Assembly (NCBI GenBank): GCA_022822005.1
Contig: JAJECO010000035.1
Location: forward strand, 1-64,000
DNA: 64,000 bases
Reading direction: 5' to 3'
Source: Candidatus Poribacteria bacterium
Lineage (GTDB): Bacteria; Poribacteria; WGA-4E; PCPOR2b
Within the stretch, counting starts at the first letter, position 1. Each line of letters begins with the position of its first letter. Below the pieces are notes generated by a model. It saw only the letters and a list, made by a program, of their open reading frames with translations, ran no database searches and was not told the origin of the DNA. The position numbers and the translations under genes were made by a program. Positions 18,594-27,523 of this stretch are shown here, one piece after another.

Positions 18594-18680
18594 GGCGTTG
18601 ATTGAATCGAAAAACCGCTCGTGCGGGGTTACAGCTTTCGGTAATCTCAGAAGTGATGGAGCATGTCTCACCAATACTTT

Positions 18681-18708
18681 TTAACTTAACCAAGCGTCGC
18701 GCTAAAAT
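18681..18708 (+). promoter_or_regulatory. Possible promoter for the concanavalin-like gene
   Basis: TTAACT (18681-18686), 16-bp spacer, TAAAAT (18703-18708), about 60 nt before the ATG at 18767. Confidence 0.4.
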
Positions 18709-18766
18709 CCAATACCCCGTTTTAAGGGAGGAAGCCTGACGCCCAACCCCAAATGGAGGTACTTAC

Positions 18767-19339
18767 ATGAGTTCATCTAATGAACAAATTATCTTTGAAG
18801 ATCACTTCGATGGTCAACTTGATGAAGGTTGGTCTTGGCTGCGGGAAGACTCTGACGATTGGCGTCTCCGGGACGGTGGACTGGAGATATGTGTTCGCCC
18901 CGGTGTAGCAGATACGGTCAGGAATGCATTACTGAGAACTGCGCCAGACCGTAGCAATGGCACCTACGCTATTGAAGTAACTATCACCAACCATACCCTA
19001 CCCACACAGCAGTACGAGCAGGCGGGAATTACGTGGTATAATGATGACAAACCGGTCTTCAAGGAGGTTAAGGAACTCATTGATGGTGATATCTACATTA
19101 TCCCCGGTAGAGCAGCGATGCCATCAAATAGTGTCCGGTTGCGCCTGCTGGTTACTGCTGACTCGTGGGAAGCGCAGTATTGCCCCTCAAGTGATACAGA
19201 ATTTCACACAGCAGCGACGGGAGAACTGCCTCCACCGGGCGACGATCAGGTGAGTATCCAGTGCTACAACGGTCCGCCGGAGGGGGAACATTGGATCCGC
19301 TTTGAAAATTTCTGTATTAAACTTCTAAGCTCCAATTAG
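18767..19339 (+). CDS. Concanavalin-like domain protein (DUF1349-like)
   Basis: A 190-aa protein without signal peptide. The start FEDHFDGQLDEGWSWLRED and the pattern of aromatic and glycine-rich beta strands (GITWYNDD, WIRFENFCIKLL) match the DUF1349/beta-xylosidase-C-terminal type of concanavalin fold. Such modules bind carbohydrate and may be intracellular when found alone. GGAGG precedes the ATG. No catalytic residues can be named. A 13-bp inverted repeat (18605-18617 and 19397-19409) flanks the gene. Confidence 0.72.
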   Translation: MSSSNEQIIFEDHFDGQLDEGWSWLREDSDDWRLRDGGLEICVRPGVADTVRNALLRTAPDRSNGTYAIEVTITNHTLPTQQYEQAGITWYNDDKPVFKEVKELIDGDIYIIPGRAAMPSNSVRLRLLVTADSWEAQYCPSSDTEFHTAATGELPPPGDDQVSIQCYNGPPEGEHWIRFENFCIKLLSSN

Positions 19340-19407
19340 TCAAGGCGATACAGTGGCAATGCAGTGTCTATCGCTTTATCCTCACTGCTGCTAAAACGGT
19401 TTTTCGA

Positions 19408-19435
19408 TTGAAGCCATTGATGGTTGTGATATAAT
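19408..19435 (+). promoter_or_regulatory. Promoter for the mannonate-dehydratase-like gene
   Basis: TTGAAG (19408-19413), 16-bp spacer, TATAAT (19430-19435), about 70 nt before the ATG at 19505, which has an AAAGGAG site. Confidence 0.6.
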
Positions 19436-19504
19436 TTATCGAAAGCTCTGGAAACGCGACAGCATGTAATTCGGTTTTTCACTTTAATCAGAAAGGAGTC
19501 GAAA

Positions 19505-20479
19505 ATGGTAAAGATTGCTTTGGCACTTGGACCGGAACCGACCCCCGTCTGGACATTAGCCAAACAGGCCGGTGTTGAGTATGTGGTTGGCGGCTTGGAC
19601 TTGAATCCGATACCGAATGTAAGTGACGAACAACAGCCCTGGAGTTACGTGTCACTTGCCCGTCTAAAAGCTGCATACGAGGATGGCGGATTTGACCTAC
19701 AGGTGATTGAGAGCCGTCCCCCGATGGAGAAAATAAAACTCGGTTTGCCGGGACGCGATGAAGAAATCGATGTCATCTGTGAGTTTATCCGTAACATGGG
19801 GGCGTTGGGGATTCCGGTGTGGTGTCCTGCGTGGATGCCAATTCTTTTTGTCCTCCGAACATCTTTTACAATTCCTTCACGCGGTGGATCTCAAGTCAGC
19901 GGCTATGACCATGACTATATGAAGAATGCACCTCTGACCGAACATGGCGTTATCACTGAAGATCAGCAATGGGCGAACCTGAAATATTTTCTGGAACGTG
20001 TGGTTCCGGTTGCGGAAAAAGCCGATGTCAAACTGGCGATGCATCCAGATGATCCGCCGTTGTCACCCATCCGAGGGGTCGCCCGGATTATGAGCAGCGT
20101 GGAAAATTACCAGAAACTAATAGATCTGGTGCCAAGTCCCGTCAACGGAATTGGTCTGTGTCAGGGCAATTTTTCCTTGATGACCGACAACCTACCCGAA
20201 GTGATTCGGCATTTCGGACAGCAGGAGAAGATTTTCTTCGTTCATTTCCGGGATGTACAAGGGACACCAGATAAGTTCGTAGAAGTGTTCCACGATGATG
20301 GACAGGCTGATATGGCGGAGTGTGTACGCGCTTATCGTGACGTTGGTTATGCGGGAGTCGCGCGTCCAGATCATTTTCCAAAAATGGGCGATGCGAGCAT
20401 TCCGGACGAACATAGTATGGAACGGCTCTTTGCTATCGGTTATATGAAAGGATTGATCGAAGCGGTCTATACCGAATAG
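19505..20479 (+). CDS. Mannonate dehydratase-like TIM-barrel enzyme (UxuA-like)
   Basis: A 324-aa protein with several UxuA signatures: MHPDDPP (about 179-185), a Cys-Gln-Gly metal-site segment (GLCQGNFSLM), VHFRDVQG, and the C-terminal RPDHFPKMG. These residues bind the divalent metal in D-mannonate dehydratase, which makes 2-keto-3-deoxygluconate from D-mannonate. It is about 70 residues shorter than enterobacterial UxuA (about 394 aa), so a related sugar-acid dehydratase or isomerase of the same TIM-barrel superfamily is possible. Its place among Gfo/Idh, PhyH and concanavalin-like genes points to uronate or sugar-acid catabolism. Confidence 0.82.
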   Translation: MVKIALALGPEPTPVWTLAKQAGVEYVVGGLDLNPIPNVSDEQQPWSYVSLARLKAAYEDGGFDLQVIESRPPMEKIKLGLPGRDEEIDVICEFIRNMGALGIPVWCPAWMPILFVLRTSFTIPSRGGSQVSGYDHDYMKNAPLTEHGVITEDQQWANLKYFLERVVPVAEKADVKLAMHPDDPPLSPIRGVARIMSSVENYQKLIDLVPSPVNGIGLCQGNFSLMTDNLPEVIRHFGQQEKIFFVHFRDVQGTPDKFVEVFHDDGQADMAECVRAYRDVGYAGVARPDHFPKMGDASIPDEHSMERLFAIGYMKGLIEAVYTE

Positions 20480-20564
20480 GGTCGGCAGCGCCTAATGTAT
20501 TACGCGTTTCAGAAACACAAATAGTATAGGGACAGTACAGCAGACATAATTGAGGGAGGCATGT

Positions 20565-21410
20565 ATGGATACTGCATGTTTAGATTACTGTCTAACTGAA
20601 GATGAACGCCTTGAATTCGAGCGTAACGGTTTCCTAATCGTTCCTGATGCGCTAACACCGCAGATGACATCTGACATTGAGGCAGTGGTGGACCGGATCG
20701 ATAGTCAACACCGGGCAGAGACGAACATGGATGCTCACGAGTGGGTACATAAGCTGGACTTCGTGGGACAGGACGAAGTCTTCTTAGATCTGCTCGACTG
20801 GCACAAGATATTCCCCAAAGTGTGGGGAATACTTGGCTGGAACATTCAGCTCTACCTCACCCACATGGATATCACACCCCCACCACCGGATGCAGAGCAG
20901 GAGAAGCAGCGGTTGGGCTGGCATCAGGACAGTGGACGCTTGAACTCTGAATTGGAAACCGATCCTCGTCCACGAGTTTCGGTGAAGGTTGGTTACTTCC
21001 TTACCGATACAACCGAAGTAGGGCGAGGAAATTTCTACGTCATTCCGGGAAGCCACACTCAGAATAAACTGGAGTTTCCCGCCGATGAAGTTTCGGATCC
21101 GGAAGGGGCGACTCCGGTTTGCGTTCCGCCCGGCACCGCAGTCATTTTCGACCGGCGTATCTGGCATTCCCGCAGCCCAAACGAATCGGATGTCACGCGC
21201 AAGGTGCTATTCTATGGCTACAGCTACCGCTGGCTACGCCCAAGGGACGACATGACCGTTGGGGACTTTATAGACCGATGTGACCCGATTCGACGGCAAT
21301 TACTGGGCGCGAGTACCAGTTGGCACGGCTATACCTCACCGACTGACGAAGATGTCCCGTTGAAAATCTGGATGGCGGAACATCTTGGAGAAGCAGCAGT
21401 CGCATCTTGA
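20565..21410 (+). CDS. Phytanoyl-CoA dioxygenase (PhyH) family protein
   Basis: A 281-aa Fe(II)/2-oxoglutarate-dependent dioxygenase. The metal facial triad is visible as HQD in GWHQDSGRL and the distal His in IWHSRSPNESD; an Arg a little later (TRKVLFYGY) fits 2-oxoglutarate binding. Members hydroxylate diverse small molecules; the substrate is unknown. The ATG at 20565 is chosen because GGGAGG ends 6 nt before it. It follows the UxuA-like gene by 85 nt. Confidence 0.9.
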   Translation: MDTACLDYCLTEDERLEFERNGFLIVPDALTPQMTSDIEAVVDRIDSQHRAETNMDAHEWVHKLDFVGQDEVFLDLLDWHKIFPKVWGILGWNIQLYLTHMDITPPPPDAEQEKQRLGWHQDSGRLNSELETDPRPRVSVKVGYFLTDTTEVGRGNFYVIPGSHTQNKLEFPADEVSDPEGATPVCVPPGTAVIFDRRIWHSRSPNESDVTRKVLFYGYSYRWLRPRDDMTVGDFIDRCDPIRRQLLGASTSWHGYTSPTDEDVPLKIWMAEHLGEAAVAS

Positions 21411-21456
21411 TTTTTATCTGATGCCAATAGGTTAAATCCGTGAGGGTCATGTCAAT

Positions 21457-22011
21457 ATGGGGCAAATCAAATCTCATCCACCTGTTAAACTGATTGTTGG
21501 GATTATTACGGCGGTTCCCGATCTGCTCTCCATTGTGCATCAACGATTGTCGGAACAGCTTGGACGGGTTGATTTTGCCAGCGATTTATTGCCTTTTGAT
21601 TATACCGATTACTATGAAGCGGAGATGGGGAGAGATCTGAAGCGTCAGTTCGTGAGTTTTGATAGACTTATTCCCGCTGAGGAACTCGCGTCCGCCAAAC
21701 GCTTTTCTAATGCAGTCGAATGTGAGTTTGCAAAGGGTGATTCGGCTCCCCGCCCGGTTAATCTTGATCCGGGCTACATTACGGCGGCAAAGTTGGTACT
21801 TGCTTCGACAAAAGACCATGCCCACCGCATCTATCTCCAAGATGGCATTTACGCCGAAATTACGCTCAAGTTTTACCGTAAGACCTTCCAGCCTTGGGAA
21901 TGGACTTACCCCGATTACCGTACACCTACTTATATTGACATCTTTAATAATATCCGCCGTATCTACATGGAACAACTGAAAGGAATCGGGTTAAGCCCTC
22001 ACCCGTTTTAA
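21457..22011 (+). CDS. DUF4416 family protein
   Basis: A 184-aa protein matching my recollection of the DUF4416 family: the start VKLIVGIITA, the middle FDYTDYYEAEMG, and the end LKFYRKTFQPWEWTYPDYRTP each occur in short, well-separated blocks. No function is established that I know of. It has no clear ribosome site and ends 1 nt before the next gene's ATG, so the two are probably translated together. Confidence 0.82.
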   Translation: MGQIKSHPPVKLIVGIITAVPDLLSIVHQRLSEQLGRVDFASDLLPFDYTDYYEAEMGRDLKRQFVSFDRLIPAEELASAKRFSNAVECEFAKGDSAPRPVNLDPGYITAAKLVLASTKDHAHRIYLQDGIYAEITLKFYRKTFQPWEWTYPDYRTPTYIDIFNNIRRIYMEQLKGIGLSPHPF

Positions 22012-22012
22012 G

Positions 22013-23197
22013 ATGAAAACAAAAATTCGGTCAACCTTTATTTCGTTATCTGTTTATGCCATTCTAATCGCTTGCTATGCACCTCAAGTTTTTCCTTGGG
22101 GCAGCAACGCGCATGAGCGAATGACTGATGCCGCCTGCGACTCTCTGCCTCCAGAAATTTCCCCATTTTTTGATAAGCACCGCCAAAAACTCGCCTATCA
22201 CTCAAACGATCCTGATCGGTGGAGAAGGGAGCTGCTATTTCGGATTGGGTTGAAGTACGAAGATGATCTGAATAGCGGACAGATTACCGAGGACTTACGC
22301 CAAGTGTTTGAGACGCACGGAATCAACTTCCCACAAAACGCCTCGGTCTCGCTCCGCGGAAAAAATGGCAGATGGTATATAACGATAGGTGAACAGGAGT
22401 ATCCAATTCGGAAAGAGGCAGATAAGCTATATCTGTTAGGGGATAAAGCGGATATTTTTGAAAATCGAAGTGCGGAGCCGGTGCTGCTCGGATCCGAAGG
22501 GGATACCCATTTTGCCCTTGATACAAAGGAGAAGCTGCTATCCTTGACCAGTCTCAATGTCTACAAAACAGGGGATCGCGCCGAAGGTCCTCGGCATTTT
22601 CTGGATATTGATATCTACGGTCCCTATCCGTTTGTAGAACTGCCCCACGACTATGATGAGGCTGTTGCGAAATTTGGCGTGGAAGATGTTACAAAACGCG
22701 GTTTGGCGACGTGGCGTATCGCTGATTACACGCGACTACTATCTGAGGCGATGAAATCAGGTGATACCAAAAAAATTGTGGGGGCCGCTGGTGCACTTGC
22801 CCACTACATCGAGGATATCCACATGCCACTGCATGTCGTTAAAAACTACAACGGGCAATTGACCAACCAACATGGCGTGCATCAACGCTTTGAGGATGAT
22901 ATGGTGGAGGCTTATGGAGAGCAAATTCACCTTGCACCGAAGATGGCATCGGAACTTGAAGATCCACTGGAGGCCGCCTTTGACATTGTACTTGATAGCT
23001 ATGTATACGCTGACAACCTCCTCCACGCTGATCGCAAGGCAAAGTTAGGCGAAGCCACCTACGGCACACCGTATCTGGAAAAGCTCTTCCGACTCAGCGG
23101 TTGGATAGCGGTGCAGCGAATGAATGACGCAGCAACAGCAACTGCAAGCTACTGGTATACTGCATGGCTTCGCGCCGGGAAACCTGAATTGAAATGA
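22013..23197 (+). CDS. S1/P1-nuclease or zinc phospholipase C-like exported protein
   Basis: A 394-aa exported protein. The N-terminus is a signal sequence that also contains the lipobox-like LIAC (about 18-21). It is followed by FPWGSNAHERM; in the S1/P1 nuclease and phospholipase C families a Trp at the mature N-terminus and the next His bind zinc. The metal motifs HYIEDIHMPLHV (about 264-275) and HQRFEDDM are those of the trinuclear zinc site. It should cleave nucleic acid or phospholipid outside the cell. Whether it is lipidated at Cys21 or cleaved before Trp cannot be decided here, and the two fates are incompatible with the same zinc ligand geometry. Confidence 0.8.
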   Translation: MKTKIRSTFISLSVYAILIACYAPQVFPWGSNAHERMTDAACDSLPPEISPFFDKHRQKLAYHSNDPDRWRRELLFRIGLKYEDDLNSGQITEDLRQVFETHGINFPQNASVSLRGKNGRWYITIGEQEYPIRKEADKLYLLGDKADIFENRSAEPVLLGSEGDTHFALDTKEKLLSLTSLNVYKTGDRAEGPRHFLDIDIYGPYPFVELPHDYDEAVAKFGVEDVTKRGLATWRIADYTRLLSEAMKSGDTKKIVGAAGALAHYIEDIHMPLHVVKNYNGQLTNQHGVHQRFEDDMVEAYGEQIHLAPKMASELEDPLEAAFDIVLDSYVYADNLLHADRKAKLGEATYGTPYLEKLFRLSGWIAVQRMNDAATATASYWYTAWLRAGKPELK

Positions 23198-23413
23198 AGT
23201 ATAACATTTCGATCCGGGTTTAATATGAGAGGGTAAGACTAAGCGATCCCAAACCAAGCTGCACACTCCTCCTGCCATGATTGATGAATAAAGAGGCTAT
23301 TTGTATGGACAATACGGTTTTCAAGAAGGGATACGAACTCTGATCTTACTGGTCCAACACATCTTTGAAGTCACACATTATTTTTATACTTCTTCAACGA
23401 AGGTAATTAAAAT

Positions 23414-24355
23414 ATGAACAACCAGATTATTGCCAATGCTTTGGACAAGACAATCGCAACTGTAGCGGAGCAAGAGTTCAGTCGCCTCTGTAGAGGCTTA
23501 AATGGTATTCAAGTAGTAGAACAAGTTGCAAAAGCACAAGACGAGTTGGAAAAACTTCAGGGCAGGGGCTCGCCTGATTACAATAATGAGTGGGTCGCAC
23601 TGTTCTACATTACATGGTATCAACCGCGCCAAATCAACGTTGCACTTGCAATATTGCGGCAATTGTATGAAGACACCCTCCGTAAAGAAATGGAAGATAA
23701 TTATCCGGTCGAAATCATTGATGTGGGGTGTGGTGCTTTGTCTGTGCGGTTTGCTACAGCAATTGCGGCAACCGAGCATCTGCATGACGTCATTTCCGTG
23801 GATGGTATTGATCCAAGTCAGCCGATGAAGAGGATTGGTGAAACGCTATGGTCGGAATTCCGTGCTATTATCGATGGGCAGCCTGACCTATCAGATTTGT
23901 TGGAGACTTGGTACTTCATGGGCACCTGTGAATTATTTGACTCGTTTGACTCGTATCTTAGCGCATATCCTGAAACTTTGGGGTATAATCCGAACCGTTA
24001 TCCTACCTTTTTATTACTTACTATTCATACCGTATATGATTCAAACCGCCTAGAGATCCAAGAAACGCTACAGAATTTTCGCACATATAGGCACGATTGT
24101 CCAACGTTTGTAGCGTGCTATCCAAGTAAAAGCGACATCGCCGAATCTGTCATTGGAGGCTACGATAGCCACCAAAGATTGGAAACGAGGGACCTTCCGC
24201 TGCAAGGAGTTCTTCCTAAAACCACTGAATGGCGAGAGCATTTACTTGACCGTTTGCCAGAAGGATCTCTCGGATCCAAAGAATATTATCTGAGAGGGAA
24301 AGTGCGGTGGACTGCACCACCTCGCACGTTGATCTATGGAAAGGAGCGTAGCTAA
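23414..24355 (+). CDS. Methyltransferase-like protein coupled to radical SAM gene
   Basis: A 313-aa protein with a Rossmann SAM-binding motif I (EIIDVGCGALSVRFA, about 100-114). A helical N-terminal segment (WYQPRQINVALAILRQLYE) precedes it, rather like the Rsm22 family of ribosome-associated methyltransferases. I cannot place it in a named family. Its stop overlaps the radical SAM gene's ATG by one base (TAATG), so the two products are likely made together. The surrounding sequence looks more AT-rich than its neighbours, which may mean acquisition by transfer. Confidence 0.65.
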   Translation: MNNQIIANALDKTIATVAEQEFSRLCRGLNGIQVVEQVAKAQDELEKLQGRGSPDYNNEWVALFYITWYQPRQINVALAILRQLYEDTLRKEMEDNYPVEIIDVGCGALSVRFATAIAATEHLHDVISVDGIDPSQPMKRIGETLWSEFRAIIDGQPDLSDLLETWYFMGTCELFDSFDSYLSAYPETLGYNPNRYPTFLLLTIHTVYDSNRLEIQETLQNFRTYRHDCPTFVACYPSKSDIAESVIGGYDSHQRLETRDLPLQGVLPKTTEWREHLLDRLPEGSLGSKEYYLRGKVRWTAPPRTLIYGKERS

Positions 24356-25266
24356 TGAATACACCGGTCCAACAAACCCTGCCCTTTGAAGAACCTTCAT
24401 TACATCTTGAGCGGCTTGAACACATCGGTCAAGCCAGCGTAGAATATAAGCCTACCAGCGCGATATTGACGCCTGCCACTGGATTTATGGACGCCTACGA
24501 CTATACACTGAATCCTTACAGTGGTTGTTCGTTTGGCTGCACCTATTGCTACGCCGCGTTTTTCAGTCGTAATCGCGAAAAGCGCGACAATTGGGGTTAT
24601 TGGGTCAACGTCAAAGAGAACGCTGTCAGCAAGCTAGGTAGTCTCAAGCGTTCTCTCGATGGCAAGCTGATCTACATGAGCAGCGTTACCGACCCCTATC
24701 AACCTATTGAACGCAAACTAGAGATAACCCGCGATCTACTGAACATCATAGCAGAGCGGCACAAACCCAAGTTGGTAGTACAAACACGTAGTCCCATGGT
24801 CGTCCGCGATTGTGACCTGTTCCGCCTCATCGAAGACAACGGTGGGCGTGTTCAGGTGAATATGACAGTTACCACTGACGACGAAGATATAAGGCGGACT
24901 TTCGAGCCATACTGTCCATCTAACTCTGTGCGGATGCGCGCAATTGCAGAGATACAAGCTGCTGGGATTGAAACCTGCGTTACAATGACGCCTTTACTGC
25001 TAGTGAAAGACGCCTATGCTTTCAGTGAGAGTTTGCTAAAAACAGATATTAAAAAATTTATCGCGCAGCCTTTTCATTTCCAACAGGGAAAGTTTATTGC
25101 AAATACACGCGAGAAGGCATTTGCAATTATGACGGAAAAGCTTGGCTGTAAGCCTTCATTATTTCGTGATGAATATATGAAGCACTACAATGAAGTTTTT
25201 AAGGTTCTTCGCGAGAGTTTGCCGAATCTGGGTGAAGGCAAGGATGGATTCGCACCACCTTTCTGA
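24355..25266 (+). CDS. Radical SAM protein of the SPL (spore photoproduct lyase-like) family
   Basis: A 303-aa radical SAM enzyme. The [4Fe-4S] motif is CSFGCTYCYA (Cys-x3-Cys-x2-Cys, about 58-65), preceded by NPYSGC. The later regions SSVTDPYQPIE and QTRSPMVVRD are typical of the SPL/COG1533 group. Relatives act on DNA photoproducts or unknown nucleic-acid substrates; this short form lacks other domains. It is translationally coupled to the preceding methyltransferase-like gene, with an AAGGAG 8 nt before its ATG, suggesting a two-protein modification or repair unit. Confidence 0.88.
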   Translation: MNTPVQQTLPFEEPSLHLERLEHIGQASVEYKPTSAILTPATGFMDAYDYTLNPYSGCSFGCTYCYAAFFSRNREKRDNWGYWVNVKENAVSKLGSLKRSLDGKLIYMSSVTDPYQPIERKLEITRDLLNIIAERHKPKLVVQTRSPMVVRDCDLFRLIEDNGGRVQVNMTVTTDDEDIRRTFEPYCPSNSVRMRAIAEIQAAGIETCVTMTPLLLVKDAYAFSESLLKTDIKKFIAQPFHFQQGKFIANTREKAFAIMTEKLGCKPSLFRDEYMKHYNEVFKVLRESLPNLGEGKDGFAPPF

Positions 25267-25335
25267 ATATAACTTCCCAATCTGGCTTCACGTTCGCGTT
25301 CCTAGATGTTGGCATAATATTGAGGGAACAAAGTA

Positions 25336-26499
25336 ATGAGAAAACAATACCTAAGATTATGGTTCTGCTTGTGCTTATGTTTAATATCCGGCTGGCTGCC
25401 TGCCAATTCCGATCAAAGTGCTGGTGTTCCCGAAGGCAGGGCACGGGGCCGGGATCTTGGCATCAAAATCGGGATCTATGAACCCGGCAAACACAATGCG
25501 ATTACGGATGTCGCAGGGGTAAAGGTGGGGCATGTCACGTTGAAAGATGGTGAAAATGTTCGGACAGGCGTTACTGCTGTGATTCCACGTGACGATATTT
25601 GGACCAATAAGCTATTTGGTGCAGGTTATGCCATCAACGGTAATGGCGAGGCGACAGGGTTGGCGTGGGCGAATGAGGCAGGCTGGATTGAATCTCCAAT
25701 TATGCTGACAAATACACTTAGCGTCGGTCCTGTTCACGACGGCGTTGTGCGATACATGATTAAACGCTATCCGGATAACCACATCATTCTGCCAATCGTT
25801 GCAGAGTGCTATGATGGTGGACTGAATGATATCAGCGGACTTCATGTCACCGCAGAGCACGCTGTTCAGGCGATAGAAAATGCCGTAGATGGTCCCGTTG
25901 CAGAGGGGTGTGTTGGCGCGGGCACAGGAATGCGGTGTTACAGTTTTAAGGCAGGTATCGGTACATCGTCACGGGTCTTGCCTGCAGATCGAGGCGGATA
26001 CACGGTCGGGGTGCTGGTTAATTCCAACGGAGGTCGGCGCCATCAGTTGCAGATCAACGGTGTTCCTGTCGGCAAAGAAATCACCGAACTCACACCGGAG
26101 TGGGGTCGAGATGGTTCGTTCATCATCGTTGTAGCAACAGATGCGCCCTTGGTACATCGCCAACTGATGCAACTTGCCAAGCGGGTAACACATGGGCTCG
26201 CCCGTACCGGTACGCCAAGTACGGTTAGTAGCGGCGAATTTGTAATTGCTTTTTCGACCGCTAATACCATTCCACGTCGGACGGAAGGCGGGATATTCCC
26301 AATCACGATGCTCGCCAATCGTCGGCTGGATGCCCTGTATCAAGCGGTCATTGAAGCGACCGAGGAGTCAATCCTCAACTCCATGACTACAGCAGTGACG
26401 ACCATCGGTAAAAAGGGGAACACGATCCATGCTATCCCTTTGGATCGGTTGCAAGATGTGATGAAGCAATACGGACAGCTTGCCTCTGAGAGACACTGA
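25336..26499 (+). CDS. P1 family peptidase (DmpA-type, S58), exported
   Basis: A 387-aa protein with a signal peptide (about 1-27). The DmpA/BapA Ntn-like features are clear: GVKVGHVTL, the loop INGNGEATGLAWANEAG, and GVLVNSNGGRR, where the Ser of NSN should be the autoprocessing nucleophile separating the alpha and beta chains. Related enzymes release D-amino acids or beta-amino acids from short peptides. GAGGGA precedes the ATG. The gene stands alone, convergent with the potassium channel gene (4-nt gap). Confidence 0.88.
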   Translation: MRKQYLRLWFCLCLCLISGWLPANSDQSAGVPEGRARGRDLGIKIGIYEPGKHNAITDVAGVKVGHVTLKDGENVRTGVTAVIPRDDIWTNKLFGAGYAINGNGEATGLAWANEAGWIESPIMLTNTLSVGPVHDGVVRYMIKRYPDNHIILPIVAECYDGGLNDISGLHVTAEHAVQAIENAVDGPVAEGCVGAGTGMRCYSFKAGIGTSSRVLPADRGGYTVGVLVNSNGGRRHQLQINGVPVGKEITELTPEWGRDGSFIIVVATDAPLVHRQLMQLAKRVTHGLARTGTPSTVSSGEFVIAFSTANTIPRRTEGGIFPITMLANRRLDALYQAVIEATEESILNSMTTAVTTIGKKGNTIHAIPLDRLQDVMKQYGQLASERH

Positions 26500-26503
26500 A
26501 GCA

Positions 26504-27523
26504 TCAAAGCGTATAGCCTGTCAACTTGTGTAGATTTTGTCGCTGCTCGTTATCTGCGATAACGATCAAGGCGTCGCCAGCCTCCAGCTTTAACCCTCCA
26601 GAAGGGTTATAAATAAACTCTCCATTTCGTTTATGAACAGCGACAACCATCAAGTTCGTTCGATCTGGGATGCGCGCCTCACCCAGAGTAAGCCCCACCA
26701 ACGGTGCTCCCGACTGGATAACTGATTCAGCAAAGCGTGTGGTCTCTTGACTCCTGAGCATAATGTCCAGAAAGTTAACCACGATTGGGCGTGTAACCGT
26801 CGAAGCCAATCGCATACCGCCAATATGGTCTGATAAAACCACTTCATCTGCCCCTGCCTGCTTCAGCTTGGATAGCGAATTGGCTTCAACCGCTTTAGAG
26901 GCAATCTTCAATCTTGGATTCAGCTGTTTCGCAGATAGAACAACAAATAGATTATCCTGATCACGCGACAGTGAAGTAATCAATCCACGTGCACGTTCAA
27001 CACCCGCACGAATTAAAACTTCGTCTTCCGTTGCGTCACCATGAACATACAGGAAATTTTTCGTTTCCAGTTCATGATCAATCCGTTCCTGCTCGTATTC
27101 AATAGCGACGAAATCCATGTCCATTTGGATCATTTCTTCGAGCGCATGAACTCCCGTATCCCCTATACCACAAACAATATAATGGTTTGAAAGTTTATCG
27201 ATTGATTTTTCCATCTTCCTTCGTCGAAACACCTCTCGGAATTGTCCTTCAATAATAAAGGCAGTTGCCACGGTAATACTATACACAAAGATGCCAAACC
27301 CACCGATTAATAGGAAAACGGTGAAAGCCCTTCCCACCTGGGACATATTATCATCGGTGTATCCGACTGTTGTCAATGTAATGACAGTCATGAAAATAGC
27401 ATCGAATATAGTCCACTTCTGATGTGGATTATCCCCTTCAATAATCCAATACCCGATAACCCCGGTAGCAAAAAGAATGAGCAGCGAGATTATGGCGATG
27501 ATGAAATTTCGCTGATAACTCAA
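26504..27523 (-). CDS. Potassium channel with RCK (TrkA-N/TrkA-C) domains
   Basis: A 339-aa channel subunit. Two membrane helices (about 8-29 and 64-92) bracket the pore loop with selectivity filter TVGYTD (about 53-58). The cytoplasmic part begins with an NAD-type Rossmann fold (VCGIGDTGVHALEEM), followed by a TrkA-C domain (GLTLGEARIPDRTNLMVVAV). This is the MthK/KefB-like layout. The start is TTG: an in-frame stop lies a few codons upstream and no nearer ATG exists; GAGGGA is about 8 nt before it. Confidence 0.92.
   Translation of the reverse strand: MSYQRNFIIAIISLLILFATGVIGYWIIEGDNPHQKWTIFDAIFMTVITLTTVGYTDDNMSQVGRAFTVFLLIGGFGIFVYSITVATAFIIEGQFREVFRRRKMEKSIDKLSNHYIVCGIGDTGVHALEEMIQMDMDFVAIEYEQERIDHELETKNFLYVHGDATEDEVLIRAGVERARGLITSLSRDQDNLFVVLSAKQLNPRLKIASKAVEANSLSKLKQAGADEVVLSDHIGGMRLASTVTRPIVVNFLDIMLRSQETTRFAESVIQSGAPLVGLTLGEARIPDRTNLMVVAVHKRNGEFIYNPSGGLKLEAGDALIVIADNEQRQNLHKLTGYTL

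Noticed and set aside
18605-19409. A 13-bp inverted repeat (AATCGAAAAACCG and its complement) flanking the concanavalin-like gene, like ends of a small mobile element
   Set aside because: The repeat is short, there are no target duplications beside it, and no transposase; a chance match is possible.
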